DNA from: Luteibacter aegosomaticola
GTDB taxonomy: Bacteria; Pseudomonadota; Gammaproteobacteria; Xanthomonadales; Rhodanobacteraceae
NCBI RefSeq assembly: GCF_023078475.1
Contig: NZ_CP095741.1
Coordinates: forward strand, 3,100,001 to 3,164,000
Length of the DNA: 64,000 nt
Direction: 5' to 3'
Part shown: positions 11,922-20,093 of the stretch, piece by piece
How the letters are laid out: every line of letters begins with the position of its first letter
How positions within the stretch are numbered: the first letter of the stretch is position 1
The notes under the pieces: model-generated
What the model was told of the DNA's origin: nothing
The model's input: only the letters and a program-made list of their open reading frames with translations
Databases searched by the model: none
Position numbers and translations under genes: made by a program

Positions 11922-12980
11922 TTATGAGGTCGCTACGGCCCGATTCAAGGCGTCACTCAGCAATCCGGCGGTGGCTTGTACCACGGGAATGACCCGCTCA
12001 TATGCCATACGCGTCGGTCCAATAACTCCGATCGCGCCCAGCATGCGGCCGCTGGTGCCATAGGTGGCGGTGACCACGCTGCAGCCATCGAGGGCTGAAA
12101 AGCCGGATTCTTCACCGATAAAAAGCCGGACGCCGGGGGCTTTGACGCAGTTTTCCATCAGCTGCAGCAGCTCGCGCTTCTGCTGGAAGGCGTCGAAAAG
12201 ATCGCGCAGGCGGTCGATATCGGCCAGTTCGGAATAGCCCATGAGGTTCGTCTGGCCGCTGACGAGGACGTCGTCGGTGCCTTCGTCGCCGAAGGACGCC
12301 GTGGCCAGCTCCACCGCGCTGGCCAGCAGGCGGTTGAGCTCGCCGCCAGCTTCACGCAGTTCCGCGGCCAGATGGGCACGGATATCCGCCAGGCGGAACC
12401 CGGCGAAGTGGGCATTGAGGTAGTTCGAGGCCTGCTCCAGCTCGCGGCCGTCGATGGGCCGGGAAAGCTGGACCACGCGGTTCTGCACCTGATTATCGGA
12501 AAACACCAGGATGACCAGCACGCGGGCATCGGGCAGGTTCACGAAATCGATGTGGCGCAGGGGGAAGTCGCCCTGGCGCGGCACCGTGACCACGCCGGCG
12601 AAGTGGGTCATCGCCGAAAGCAGGTTCGACACGTTGCCCAGCAGGTCGCGCGTGGTGGTCTGGTGCGGCGGCAGGCCACCCTGCAGGCGCGCCATGTCGT
12701 CGCGCGGCAACGGCTTCAGCTCAAGCAGGCTATCAACGAAGAGGCGCAAGCCCCGCGGCGTAGGAATACGGCCCGCCGAGGTGTGGGGCGACGCCACCAG
12801 GCCGGCCTCTTCCAGGTCGGCCATGATGTTGCGGATGGTCGCCGGGCTGACTTCCAGGCCAGAGGACTTCGCCAGCGTGCGTGAGCCTACGGGCTCGCCG
12901 TCCGACAGGTATTGGGAGATCAGGGTACGCAACAATCGCCGCGCGCGAGCATCAATGTCTTGGCCGGAGAACGGGTTCAT
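11922..12980 (-). CDS. hrcA: Heat-inducible transcription repressor HrcA
   Basis: Represses heat-shock operons by binding CIRCE elements. The 352-residue protein has an N-terminal winged helix (SPATIRNIMADLEEAGL, then HTSAGRIPTPRGLRLFVD), a GAF-like middle domain and a C-terminal dimer region (MLGAIGVIGPTRMAYERVIP). It is the first gene of the chaperone cluster. I did not see a CIRCE inverted repeat upstream of hrcA, grpE or dnaK; in this group CIRCE usually sits before groESL, so sigma32 probably drives this operon. The start follows from the family N-terminus (DARARRLLRTLI). Confidence 0.97.
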   Translation of the reverse strand: MNPFSGQDIDARARRLLRTLISQYLSDGEPVGSRTLAKSSGLEVSPATIRNIMADLEEAGLVASPHTSAGRIPTPRGLRLFVDSLLELKPLPRDDMARLQGGLPPHQTTTRDLLGNVSNLLSAMTHFAGVVTVPRQGDFPLRHIDFVNLPDARVLVILVFSDNQVQNRVVQLSRPIDGRELEQASNYLNAHFAGFRLADIRAHLAAELREAGGELNRLLASAVELATASFGDEGTDDVLVSGQTNLMGYSELADIDRLRDLFDAFQQKRELLQLMENCVKAPGVRLFIGEESGFSALDGCSVVTATYGTSGRMLGAIGVIGPTRMAYERVIPVVQATAGLLSDALNRAVATS

Positions 12981-13071
12981 GCGCGTCGGAGGTTAAGGTC
13001 GGGTGGCAGGCGCTATCAATAAGGTCTGCGCGCGCGGCTTGCAAGTCTCGGTTCCTGCGACGCGGCTCCCG

Positions 13072-13077
13072 CTACAA
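13072..13077 (+). promoter_or_regulatory. -10 box of recN
   Basis: TACAAT lies 33 bp before the recN ATG. No convincing -35 was seen; GGTTCC lies 17 bp upstream of it. I see no clear CTG-N10-CAG LexA box, though recN is classically SOS-regulated. The position argues against the GTG at 13083 as the start codon. Confidence 0.4.
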
Positions 13078-13109
13078 TTGGCGTGATTCCATCCGCCACC
13101 CCGGTGCCC

Positions 13110-14780
13110 ATGCTCACGTCGCTCTACGTCCGCCAGTTTGCCGTCGTTGAAGAAGCCGAAGTGGCCTTCGGCCCCGGGCTCACCGTGGTCAGTGGCGAAA
13201 CCGGTGCGGGCAAGTCCCTGCTGGTCGATGCCCTGATGCTGCTCGCTGGCGCCCGCGCCGATAGCGGCATGGTCCGCGCCGGCAGCGACCGCGCCGAGCT
13301 GGCCGCCGAGTTCGATCTGGCCGGCCTGCCCGAGGCGCTGGGCTGGCTGCGCCAGGAAGAACTGGATGATGGCGAGACCTGCCACCTGCGCCGCGTGATC
13401 CGCGCCGAGGGCAGCTCCAAGGCCTGGATCAACGGCCGCCCGGCCAGCCTGGCGCAGATGTCGGCCGTGGCGGCGCTCATCGTCGAGATCCACGGCCAGC
13501 ACGAGCACCAGGCCCTGCTCTCGCGCCAGCACCAGATGGCCCTGCTCGATGCCTTCGCGGGCAATGAAGAGGCCCAGGGCCGCGTCCGCGACCTGGCCAA
13601 GGCCTGGCGCGAGGCGGTGGCGAAAATCCGCAAGCTCTCAGGCGGCGACGATCGCGAACACCAGATCGAACTGCTCACCCACGAGCTCGAAGAACTCGAC
13701 CGCTGGGCCCTGGCTCCCGCGGCGCTGGAAGACCTGGAAGCCCAACACCGCCGTCTGGCCAACGCCGGCCGGCTGGCCGAGGGTGCCAACGGCGTCGTGG
13801 AACTGCTGGATGGCGAAAGCGAATTCGCCATCGGCCGCGCCCTGCTCCGCGCCCACGCGGAACTCTCCCGGCTGGCGGAACTGGACACCACGCTCGCGCC
13901 CACCCTCGAACTGCTCGACAGTGCGCAGATCCAGGTGGGCGAAGCGGTGGATGGCCTTGGCCGCTACGCGCAGGATGTCGAACTCGACCCCGAGCGCTTG
14001 GCCGAGGTGGATACCCACCTCACCCATCTGCACGACCTTTCGCGCCGCTACCGCCTGCCGATCGAAGAACTGACGGCGAAGGCCGAGGAACTCCGCGAAC
14101 GCCTGGCGGAACTCGAGGGCGCCGGCGATGCACTCGAGCGCCTGGGCCATGAGCGCGATCGCCTGCGTACCGATTACGACACCGCTGCCGCCGGCCTGTC
14201 CAAGGCACGCGCGGAAGCGGCGGAACGCCTCGGCTCCTCCGTCGCCGCCCTCATGGGCGAGCTCGGCATGTCGGGTGGCCGTCTGGAAGTGGCACTGGAG
14301 CCGGCCGAAGGCGACGATCCGGATCCGCAGGGCCGCGAGCGCTGCGAACTGCTGGTCAGCGCCAACCCTGGCCAGCCGCCGCGTGCCCTACGCAAGGTGG
14401 CCTCGGGCGGCGAACTCGCCCGCATCAGCCTGGCGATTGAAGTAGCCACGCTGGGCAACGACAACATCGGCTGCATGATCTTCGACGAAGTGGATACCGG
14501 CATCGGTGGCGCTGTCGCCGAAGTGGTCGGCCAGAAACTGCGCGCCCTCGGCGAGCGCGTGCAGGTGATGTGCGTCACCCATTTGCCGCAGGTCGCCGCG
14601 CAAGGCCACAACCACCTCAACGTGGCGAAGGAAAGCAACGGCGAATCGACCCGCACGCGGATCAAGGCACTCGACGCCAGCGGCCGCCGCGAGGAAATCT
14701 CGCGCATGCTCGGCGGCGTGGAAATCACGAAAGAAACCCGCGCGCACGCGAAAAAGATGCTCGACAAGGCGCAAAGCTAA
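13110..14780 (+). CDS. recN: DNA repair protein RecN
   Basis: SMC-like ATPase that acts early in recombinational repair of double-strand breaks. The 556-residue protein has Walker A GETGAGKSLLVDAL near residue 30, a Q-loop region and two long coiled-coil arms in the middle third. The C-terminal head carries the signature VASGGELARISLAIE and Walker B MIFDEVDTGIGG, and HLPQVAAQGHNHL lies near the end. The ATG at 13110 gives MLTSLYVRQFAVVEE, the standard N-terminus. It diverges from hrcA, as in related genomes. Confidence 0.98.
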   Translation: MLTSLYVRQFAVVEEAEVAFGPGLTVVSGETGAGKSLLVDALMLLAGARADSGMVRAGSDRAELAAEFDLAGLPEALGWLRQEELDDGETCHLRRVIRAEGSSKAWINGRPASLAQMSAVAALIVEIHGQHEHQALLSRQHQMALLDAFAGNEEAQGRVRDLAKAWREAVAKIRKLSGGDDREHQIELLTHELEELDRWALAPAALEDLEAQHRRLANAGRLAEGANGVVELLDGESEFAIGRALLRAHAELSRLAELDTTLAPTLELLDSAQIQVGEAVDGLGRYAQDVELDPERLAEVDTHLTHLHDLSRRYRLPIEELTAKAEELRERLAELEGAGDALERLGHERDRLRTDYDTAAAGLSKARAEAAERLGSSVAALMGELGMSGGRLEVALEPAEGDDPDPQGRERCELLVSANPGQPPRALRKVASGGELARISLAIEVATLGNDNIGCMIFDEVDTGIGGAVAEVVGQKLRALGERVQVMCVTHLPQVAAQGHNHLNVAKESNGESTRTRIKALDASGRREEISRMLGGVEITKETRAHAKKMLDKAQS

Positions 14781-14794
14781 CGCGCCCCCCCCCC

Positions 14795-14889
14795 GTAGGA
14801 GCCCACCCTGTGGGCGACATCTTTCGCCTCACCACTGGAGGCCGGGTGGGTCTTTCGCGAACGGCGTCGCCCACAGGGTGGGCTCCTAC
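14795..14889. repeat. REP-like pair (BIME), type A/A
   Basis: Same two inverted GTAGGAGCCCACCCTGTGGG arms as the element at 5401, with a slightly different spacer. It follows recN after a run of ten C at 14785-14794 and probably serves as the 3' hairpin of recN. Confidence 0.85.
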
Positions 14890-14890
14890 A

Positions 14891-15003
14891 GGGAGAGCGG
14901 CCGTGCCGTGTGGAGAGCGGTCGCGTCGTGTGGAAGGCGGCCGCGTCGTGTGGAGGATGGACGCGTCGTGTGGAGAGCGGCCGCGCCGTGTGGCAGCGGC
15001 CGT
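14891..15003. repeat. 20-bp tandem repeat array
   Basis: Five units plus a partial sixth of a 20-bp sequence close to TGGAGAGCGGCCGCGTCGTG, in exact register at 14891, 14911, 14931, 14951, 14971 and 14991. Units differ at one to five positions. It lies between recN (with its BIME) and the 3' end of the response-regulator gene, so it is non-coding. Copy number probably varies between strains. Confidence 0.85.
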
Positions 15004-15009
15004 GTTTTG

Positions 15010-15639
15010 TCAGGTGCGGATCAGGCCGCGTTCCTGGGCCATGCGGTACAGGTCCAGTTCGGACCCCGCGTTGAGCTTGTTCATCACTGCGGCGCGGTGG
15101 ATGTAGATCGTCTTCTGGCCAATCCCCAGCTCCGCGGCTACCTGCTTCGGCGCGCGGCCAGCCGCGAGCAACAGGAACACCTCGCGCTCGCGAGCGGTCA
15201 GGCGGCTGAAGGGGTCCAGATCCTGCGTGGACCGGCTCGAACGACGCTCCCGCAGATCGGAGCTGAGGTACTGGTCGCCCGCCAGCACGGCACGTACAGC
15301 CGCCACCAGCTCCTCCGGCGCAACACCCTTCGTCACGTACCCACGCGCACCACGGCGCATGGCTTCGGAAACGTACGGCTCGCCATCGTGCATGCTCAAC
15401 ACGATGATGCGCATGCTGGGCTCGATGCTCCCCAGGTGCTCGATCAACGGCAGGCCGCTGCCATCAGGCAACGACAGATCGACCGCCACCAGGTCGGGGC
15501 GATGCTGGGTCACCGCATCGACAGCCTCATCGGCATTGCGAGCTTCGGCGACCACATCCAGGTCGGGTTCCAGCTGGATCAGCCGTTTGAAACCTTCACG
15601 GACGATGGCGTGGTCATCTACAAGGACGATTCTTGGCAT
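15010..15639 (-). CDS. LuxR-type response regulator (UhpA/NarL family)
   Basis: A 209-residue transcription factor. The receiver domain at residues 1-120 has the acidic pair VLVDDHAIVREG, phosphoacceptor Asp in LVAVDLSLPDGSG, Thr/Ser in IIVLSMHD and Lys in GYVTKG. A LuxR-type HTH follows at about 140-205 (LTAREREVFLLLAAGRAPKQ, then IGQKTIYIHRAAVM). The ATG at 15639 gives MPRIVLVDDH. It diverges from the histidine kinase gene, with 89 bp between the two start codons, so they form a pair. Its targets are unknown; the structured RNA gene after the kinase is a candidate. Confidence 0.93.
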   Translation of the reverse strand: MPRIVLVDDHAIVREGFKRLIQLEPDLDVVAEARNADEAVDAVTQHRPDLVAVDLSLPDGSGLPLIEHLGSIEPSMRIIVLSMHDGEPYVSEAMRRGARGYVTKGVAPEELVAAVRAVLAGDQYLSSDLRERRSSRSTQDLDPFSRLTAREREVFLLLAAGRAPKQVAAELGIGQKTIYIHRAAVMNKLNAGSELDLYRMAQERGLIRT

Positions 15640-15728
15640 GGGCAGAATGTAACAGTACTCAACCGAATGTGCGCATCTGCCCTCATCGCGCGTCAGGACG
15701 CCACATCCGCCGTGTAACATTCAGGGGT

Positions 15729-17348
15729 ATGCGCCTTAGCACCCTCTCACGCTTCGCCGGCCCCATCATCGCTATCAGCTATGCGCTGGCCTGGGTGATG
15801 CTCTGGCCGACCGAGCAGCCCTACTGGGTGCTCCCGTTCGGCCTGCGTTTTGGCGCCCTGCTGCTCACCCGCACCCGTGACTGGTTCTGGATCCTCGGTG
15901 GCGAAATCGCCGCCAGCGCCTTCTGCGAGTGGCGCAGCGGCCTGCCCATTGGTGGCGCCGGCTTCGTGCTGGGCGACACGCCCGAACCGCTGATGGTGGC
16001 CGCGTGCCTGTGGTTGCTCCGCCGCGCGCACCTCCACGCCAGCCTGAACACCCCCGAGGACGTCGCCCGCCTGCTGCTCTCGGCGATGGTCACGGCCACG
16101 GTGGCCACCGCGGGCAATGCCGCCATGATGGCCTCACTGCATCCGGCTGCTCCGGTGGAGATGCTCGGCACCACCTTCGGCAGCGACCTGCTCGGCAACT
16201 ACCTCGGCGTGCTGCTCACCGTGCCGGTGATGGTCCTCGTGTTCCGCGAACGGCCGACCCAGACCGCCCTGGCGGAGCTCCTGCTCGACGGCCTGCTGGT
16301 GATGCTGCCCTCCCTGGCGATCCTGGTGACCCTGGCCGAATACTCGCCCCAGCCCCAGTTCGCCCGCGTGCTCTCGCTCGCTCCGGTGCTGTTCTTCGCC
16401 TTCCGCCACGGCTGGCGCGGCGCCGGCCTGGCCATGCTGATCACCAGCGTGGGCCTGAATGTCACCGAGGACATGATCGGCCGCGGCGCCCCCACGGCCG
16501 CCGCCCACCTGTTCCTGGCCGTCGCCGGTACCGGCACCCTCATGCTCGGCGCCGCCACCGACGCCCTCCGCCGCAGCAGCGAGCGCGTGGCCCAGCAAAA
16601 TACCCACCTGGCCGCCGCCAACCAGCGGCTCGACCAGTTGGCCCGCCAGCTACGCGACGCCGCCCGCGGCAACCTGCAGGCCGAAGAGAACCTGCGCCGG
16701 CATATGGCCTCGGAGCTCCACGACGAGCTCGGCCAGAACCTCACCGCCATCCAGACCCACCTGAAGCTGGCCCAGAACCGGCTGGGCAACGCGGGCCTGG
16801 ATGACATCGGGACGGCCGTGAACGGCATCCTGGGCCACATGCGCCGGGCCCTGCACAAGATGCTGGATAGCTTGCGCCCCTCGGTACTGGACGAGTTCGG
16901 CCTGCTCCGGGCGTTGGACGAGGGCCCGATCCGCGACATGCTGACCGCCGCGAGCATCCACTACGTGACCGACCTGCGTGGCGAGCCCCGCCTGCTCGAC
17001 GATGACACCCTGACCGCCATCTACCGCGTGGTCCAGGAGAGCGCCACCAACGTCGTGCGCCATTCGGGTGCAAAAGAGCTCCGCCTGCGCCTGCGCATCG
17101 GCCTGCGTGACAGCGGCCCCGTGGCGGTCCTGGATATTCGTGATGACGGCCATGGCCTGCCCTCCACGCCCCGCCCCGTCCGCACCGACGGCGGCGGCCG
17201 CGGCCTGCAGGGCATGAGCGACCGGATTACCGCCCTTGGGGGCGTCTTCCGCATCGTCCCGGAGCCCGTCGGACTTCACCTTCGCGTGTTGCTTCGCAGC
17301 ACAAGTATCGGAACAAACATAGGAAATTTTCCAATAGCCGGTTCGTGA
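15729..17348 (+). CDS. MASE1-type membrane sensor histidine kinase
   Basis: A 539-residue inner-membrane kinase. The first 290 residues form about eight hydrophobic helices resembling a MASE1 sensory domain. A coiled-coil linker (RLDQLARQLRDAARGN) leads to a HisKA_3 dimerisation helix with the phosphorylated His in SELHDELGQNL (about residue 331). The HATPase domain has an N box VVQESATNVVRHSG, a G1 box DIRDDGHGLP and a G2 box GGGRGLQGMSDRI. This is the UhpB/NarX class, and its partner is the divergent response regulator. The ATG at 15729 follows GGGGT. The signal sensed is unknown. Confidence 0.92.
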   Translation: MRLSTLSRFAGPIIAISYALAWVMLWPTEQPYWVLPFGLRFGALLLTRTRDWFWILGGEIAASAFCEWRSGLPIGGAGFVLGDTPEPLMVAACLWLLRRAHLHASLNTPEDVARLLLSAMVTATVATAGNAAMMASLHPAAPVEMLGTTFGSDLLGNYLGVLLTVPVMVLVFRERPTQTALAELLLDGLLVMLPSLAILVTLAEYSPQPQFARVLSLAPVLFFAFRHGWRGAGLAMLITSVGLNVTEDMIGRGAPTAAAHLFLAVAGTGTLMLGAATDALRRSSERVAQQNTHLAAANQRLDQLARQLRDAARGNLQAEENLRRHMASELHDELGQNLTAIQTHLKLAQNRLGNAGLDDIGTAVNGILGHMRRALHKMLDSLRPSVLDEFGLLRALDEGPIRDMLTAASIHYVTDLRGEPRLLDDDTLTAIYRVVQESATNVVRHSGAKELRLRLRIGLRDSGPVAVLDIRDDGHGLPSTPRPVRTDGGGRGLQGMSDRITALGGVFRIVPEPVGLHLRVLLRSTSIGTNIGNFPIAGS

Positions 17349-17357
17349 ACGCTTCGT

Positions 17358-17568
17358 TACGATCCTCACATCGATGTGGGGGAGCCGCCGTCGAGAGACG
17401 GTGAGCCCAGGTCGATCGTGGGGACGATCGACCTGAAGAGGCGACAGGATGTCAGCCTCGCCGGCACTAGGTGGTGTACGGGATCTGCGAGCAACTCGCG
17501 ATCCACGAACCACCCGGTTAACCGGATCAGCCGCCGGTGGACAGGAGTCCACCGGCGGCGTTTTTATT
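17358..17568 (+). ncRNA. Candidate structured small RNA with GGA-loop hairpins
   Basis: Ten bases after the kinase stop codon a -10-like TACGAT (17358-17363) is followed by about 190 nt of back-to-back hairpins with no coding sense. They are: 17388-17401 (loop GAGA); 17409-17434 (11-bp perfect stem, loop GGGG); 17438-17459 (stem with loop GGA, inner part ACAGGATGT); 17471-17513 (branched); and 17531-17558 (12-bp perfect stem, loop AGGA) running into TTTTT as an intrinsic terminator. Seven GGA triplets occur, several in loops. This resembles CsrA/RsmA-sequestering RNAs such as CsrB or RsmZ. Alternatively it is an unrelated trans-acting RNA. That a transcript exists is likely; its function is inference. 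Confidence 0.65.
17531..17568 (+). terminator. Intrinsic terminator of the small RNA
   Basis: CCGCCGGTGGAC and its exact complement form a 12-bp stem closed by AGGA and are followed by CGTTTTTATTT. It is among the strongest intrinsic terminators in the window. Confidence 0.9.
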
Positions 17569-17598
17569 TGCGCCCTCCGAAACACCGCGCCCTACCCG

Positions 17599-17694
17599 GT
17601 AGGAGCCCACCCTGTGGGCGACATCTTTTCGCCCCACCGCCACAGGCCCTGTGGCTTTTTGGCGAACGGCGTCGCCCACAGGGTGGGCTCCTAC
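17599..17694. repeat. REP-like pair (BIME), type A/A
   Basis: Inverted GTAGGAGCCCACCCTGTGGG arms around a spacer that contains its own CCACAGG/CCTGTGG hairpin. It lies between the small-RNA terminator and the convergent fur terminator. Confidence 0.85.
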
Positions 17695-17701
17695 AGGGCA
17701 C

Positions 17702-17736
17702 AAAAAAGCCCCCGGAAACCGGGGGCTTTTCTTTTT
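17702..17736. terminator. Bidirectional intrinsic terminator after fur
   Basis: AAAAGCCCCCGG-AAA-CCGGGGGCTTTT forms a 12-bp stem with A-runs on one side and T-runs on the other, so it works in both directions. It begins 11 bp past the fur stop codon on the minus strand. Confidence 0.9.
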
Positions 17737-17747
17737 ACGCCAGCGAC

Positions 17748-18164
17748 TTAGCGGCCTTTCTTCTTGGGCCGCACATACAGGACCAGACTATGGTCCTCGA
17801 TGACGTACCCATGCCGCTCGGCGATCTCGTGCTGGAGGCGCTCGATCTCCTCGCTAATGAACTCAATGACCTTCCCGCTGTCAACGTCGATCATGTGGTC
17901 ATGATGCTTGCCACGGTCCAGCTCGTAGACAGCCTGGCCGCCCTCGAAGTTGTGCTTCATTACGATGCCAGCTGCTTCGAACTGGGTCAGTACCCGGTAA
18001 ACCGTGGCAAGACCGATGTCCTCCTGGTGCGCAAGCAGGCGCTTGTAGATGTCTTCGGCTGTGAGGTGGCGCTCGTCCGCCTCTTCGAAGACCTGCAGGA
18101 TCCGCATGCGCGGATGGGTGACTTTAAGGCCCGCTTTGCGGAGCTCTTGGGTTTCCTGGTCCAT
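17748..18164 (-). CDS. fur: Ferric uptake regulator Fur
   Basis: Iron-responsive repressor, 138 residues. The N-terminal winged helix includes DIGLATVYRVLTQFEAAGIV. The metal-binding region has GKHHDHMIDVDSGKVIEF, and the C-terminus is the basic RPKKKGR. The CxxC structural zinc site seen in E. coli Fur (C92/C95) is absent: MIDVD stands in its place, as in Pseudomonas-type Fur. It diverges from the bamE lipoprotein gene, the classic fur-omlA arrangement of Xanthomonas. A probable target in this window is the siderophore receptor at 50.6 kb. Confidence 0.97.
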   Translation of the reverse strand: MDQETQELRKAGLKVTHPRMRILQVFEEADERHLTAEDIYKRLLAHQEDIGLATVYRVLTQFEAAGIVMKHNFEGGQAVYELDRGKHHDHMIDVDSGKVIEFISEEIERLQHEIAERHGYVIEDHSLVLYVRPKKKGR

Positions 18165-18202
18165 CTCAGACCTCTTCTCGCGGTGCCGTCAGGCGCTTAG
18201 TG

Positions 18203-18208
18203 TATCAT
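18203..18208 (+). promoter_or_regulatory. -10-like box upstream of bamE
   Basis: TATCAT lies 32 bp before the bamE ATG inside the 75-bp fur/bamE intergenic region. No strong -35 is evident. A Fur box within this short region would allow autoregulation, but I could not identify one. Confidence 0.35.
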
Positions 18209-18239
18209 CGCTCGCTTCACGATCTGGACGCTTCATCGC

Positions 18240-18710
18240 ATGCAAAAGCAGCTCATCCGCACGCTGGGTACGGTCCTCCTGGCAACCGCCGTCGCAGGTT
18301 GCAACCTGGTCTACGTCCCGGACGTGCAGCAGGGCAACCTGCTCGACAAGAAAAACGTCGACCAGCTGCAGCCCGGTATGACGAAGCGTCAGGTCCTGGT
18401 GCTCCTGGGCACCCCCTCGGTGATCTCGCCGTTCGATAACGACCGCTGGGACTACGTCTCCACGTTCTCGCACCGTGGCAAGCCCATGACCACGCGTACG
18501 CTCACCCTCACCTTCAACAACGATACGCTGGTGAAGACCGAGGGCGACTTCTTCAAGCAGGATGCCCAGCAGCTGCTGGAAGACTCCAAGAAGTACAAGA
18601 GCAACCCGATCGACGACGCCAAGGGTGACAAGAACACCAGCGCCAACGACAAGAAGGACGACGGCGGCGTCTTCGGCGGCGGCAGCGACTCCAGCGACGA
18701 CAAGAAGTAA
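18240..18710 (+). CDS. bamE: Outer-membrane assembly lipoprotein BamE (SmpA/OmlA)
   Basis: Part of the BAM complex that inserts beta-barrel proteins. The 156-residue precursor has a lipoprotein signal with lipobox AVAGC, so Cys21 is the lipidated residue. The SmpA/OmlA domain follows: QLQPGMTKRQVLVLLGTP, then DRWDYVSTF and LTLTFNNDTLVK. The C-terminus is a long Lys/Asp/Gly/Ser-rich tail (NDKKDDGGVFGGGSDSSDDK), longer than in E. coli and probably disordered in the periplasm. Confidence 0.96.
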   Translation: MQKQLIRTLGTVLLATAVAGCNLVYVPDVQQGNLLDKKNVDQLQPGMTKRQVLVLLGTPSVISPFDNDRWDYVSTFSHRGKPMTTRTLTLTFNNDTLVKTEGDFFKQDAQQLLEDSKKYKSNPIDDAKGDKNTSANDKKDDGGVFGGGSDSSDDKK

Positions 18711-18738
18711 CCCGGTGCGGGGCTCACGCCCCGCCCTT

Positions 18739-18761
18739 GTAGGAGCGCGCTTGCGCGCGAT
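18739..18761. repeat. Single REP-like element, type B
   Basis: GTAGGAGCGCGCTTGCGCGC is followed by GA. This is the GTAG head plus palindrome form, strongly resembling the classic Pseudomonas REP. It is a lone copy between the convergent bamE and rnfH genes, next to a GCGGGGC/GCCCCGC hairpin at about 18717-18734. Confidence 0.8.
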
Positions 18762-18785
18762 CAGGCGCCCGGGATACCCAAAAGG

Positions 18786-19058
18786 CTACCGGGCCGCCCG
18801 CCTCCTCCGCGCCTCCATCGGATCCAGCGTCAACGCCCGGTAGATCTCCACCCGATCGCCCGCGGCCAGAACCTGCTCCGCCTCCACCTTCTTCCCGAAC
18901 ACGCCAATCCGCCCCTCATCGGGCCGGACGCCAGCCGGGAGCTGCGGCAAGGCCCGCTCGACAGCCTGCCAGGCCGTGGTGCCCTCTGGCACGACCAAGG
19001 CCACGACAGCCTGCCCCTCGGGCCCGGCGTAAGCCACCTCGATGGGGAGCTCAGCCAT
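18786..19058 (-). CDS. rnfH: RnfH family (UPF0125) protein
   Basis: A 90-residue ubiquitin-fold protein. The start [19 protein letters not shown] is typical of RnfH, as are the late segments IGVFGKKVEAEQVLAAGDRV and YRALTLDPMEARRRRA. The biochemical role is unsettled; the family often sits beside ratA as here. The start at 19058 overlaps the ratA stop by 8 bp, which implies translational coupling. Confidence 0.92.
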   Translation of the reverse strand: MAELPIEVAYAGPEGQAVVALVVPEGTTAWQAVERALPQLPAGVRPDEGRIGVFGKKVEAEQVLAAGDRVEIYRALTLDPMEARRRRAAR

Positions 19059-19479
19059 ACTGGCGGCGCGCCTCATCGCAGAAATCGTCGACCATCTTGT
19101 TTGCCAGCTGCTGGAAACCCATCTTCAACACCGAGCCGCCGAGGCCGGCGTAGTCGAAATCCAGCTCGAGGGCAATCTTGCAGCCCATATCCCCCAGGGG
19201 CTGGAAGCTGAACACGCCATCGAGCGAGCGGAACGGCCCCTCCACGAACTTCATGGTCAGCCGCTCCGGCCGCTCCATGGTGTTGCGGGTAGTGAAGTTC
19301 TGCTTCATCCCGGCGAACTTCAGGTCGAGCCGGGCGACCAGGGCATTTTCCTCGCGCTCCACGATCGTGGCAGCGTCACACCAGTTGAAGCGCTTTGGGT
19401 ATGCTTCAACGTCGTTGACCAGGTCGAACATCTGCGCGGGCGTGAAAGGCACGATCGCACTGCGGCGGATTTCAATCAC
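19051..19479 (-). CDS. ratA: RatA-like START/COQ10 family protein
   Basis: A 142-residue lipid-binding START-fold protein of the COQ10/RatA family, suggested to bind ubiquinone; E. coli RatA has also been described as a ribosome-association toxin. The opening [20 protein letters not shown] and the segment [14 protein letters not shown] [18 protein letters not shown] are diagnostic. The start codon is GTG. It is the first gene of the ratA-rnfH operon, divergent from smpB, an arrangement conserved in many gammaproteobacteria. Confidence 0.92.
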   Translation of the reverse strand: MIEIRRSAIVPFTPAQMFDLVNDVEAYPKRFNWCDAATIVEREENALVARLDLKFAGMKQNFTTRNTMERPERLTMKFVEGPFRSLDGVFSFQPLGDMGCKIALELDFDYAGLGGSVLKMGFQQLANKMVDDFCDEARRQYG

Positions 19480-19559
19480 TGGATAGACCTCGTCGTATTT
19501 GCCGGCTCACGGACCCGCCGGCCTCGTATCAGGGACCGATTCGGAAGATTTTAGCGGAC

Positions 19560-20060
19560 ATGGCGAAAGCGAAGACAAAGGACACGGAAAAAGAAGGCCG
19601 CGGCACGATCGCGCTGAACAAGCGCGCGCGCCACGAATACCAGATCGACCAGCGCTTCGAATGCGGCATGGCCCTCCAGGGCTGGGAGCTGAAGTCCCTG
19701 CGTGCCGGCCGGATCAACTTCGGCGAAGGCTGCTACGCCATCATCGAGCACGGCGAGGTCTTCCTCGTCGGCGCCCAGATCCCGCCGCTGATCAGCGCCT
19801 CCACCCACGTGGTGGCCAACGACCGCCGCACCCGCAAGCTGCTGCTCCACCGTGAAGAGATCGACCGCCTGGTTGGCGCCGTCGAGCGCAAGGGCTACAC
19901 CCTCGTCCCCACCGCCATGTACTGGAAGAACGGCAAGGTGAAGTGCGAGATCGGCCTGGCCAAGGGCAAGCAGGAACACGACAAGCGCAACTCCGACAAG
20001 GAGCGCGAGTGGGCTATCGATAAGCAGCGGGTGATGCGGTCGCACAACCGTATGGGCTAA
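19560..20060 (+). CDS. smpB: SsrA-binding protein SmpB
   Basis: Partner of tmRNA in trans-translation. The 166-residue basic protein has the family signatures [31 protein letters not shown] and [18 protein letters not shown]. The C-terminal basic tail needed for accommodation ends in [11 protein letters not shown]. The usual neighbour ssrA lies 1.2 kb downstream, separated by an opposite-strand DUF3800 gene. Confidence 0.98.
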   Translation: MAKAKTKDTEKEGRGTIALNKRARHEYQIDQRFECGMALQGWELKSLRAGRINFGEGCYAIIEHGEVFLVGAQIPPLISASTHVVANDRRTRKLLLHREEIDRLVGAVERKGYTLVPTAMYWKNGKVKCEIGLAKGKQEHDKRNSDKEREWAIDKQRVMRSHNRMG

Positions 20061-20093
20061 GGGCCAAGGCGTGAGGGCGTGCCAGCGGCGCCC

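Noticed and set aside
11216..13082. CIRCE element for HrcA in the chaperone cluster
   Set aside because: No TTAGCACTC-N9-GAGTGCTAA-like inverted repeat was found by eye in the gaps of this cluster.
13083..13109. GTG start for recN at 13083
   Set aside because: It would lie at the predicted transcription start (-10 at 13072-13077); the ATG at 13110 matches the family N-terminus.
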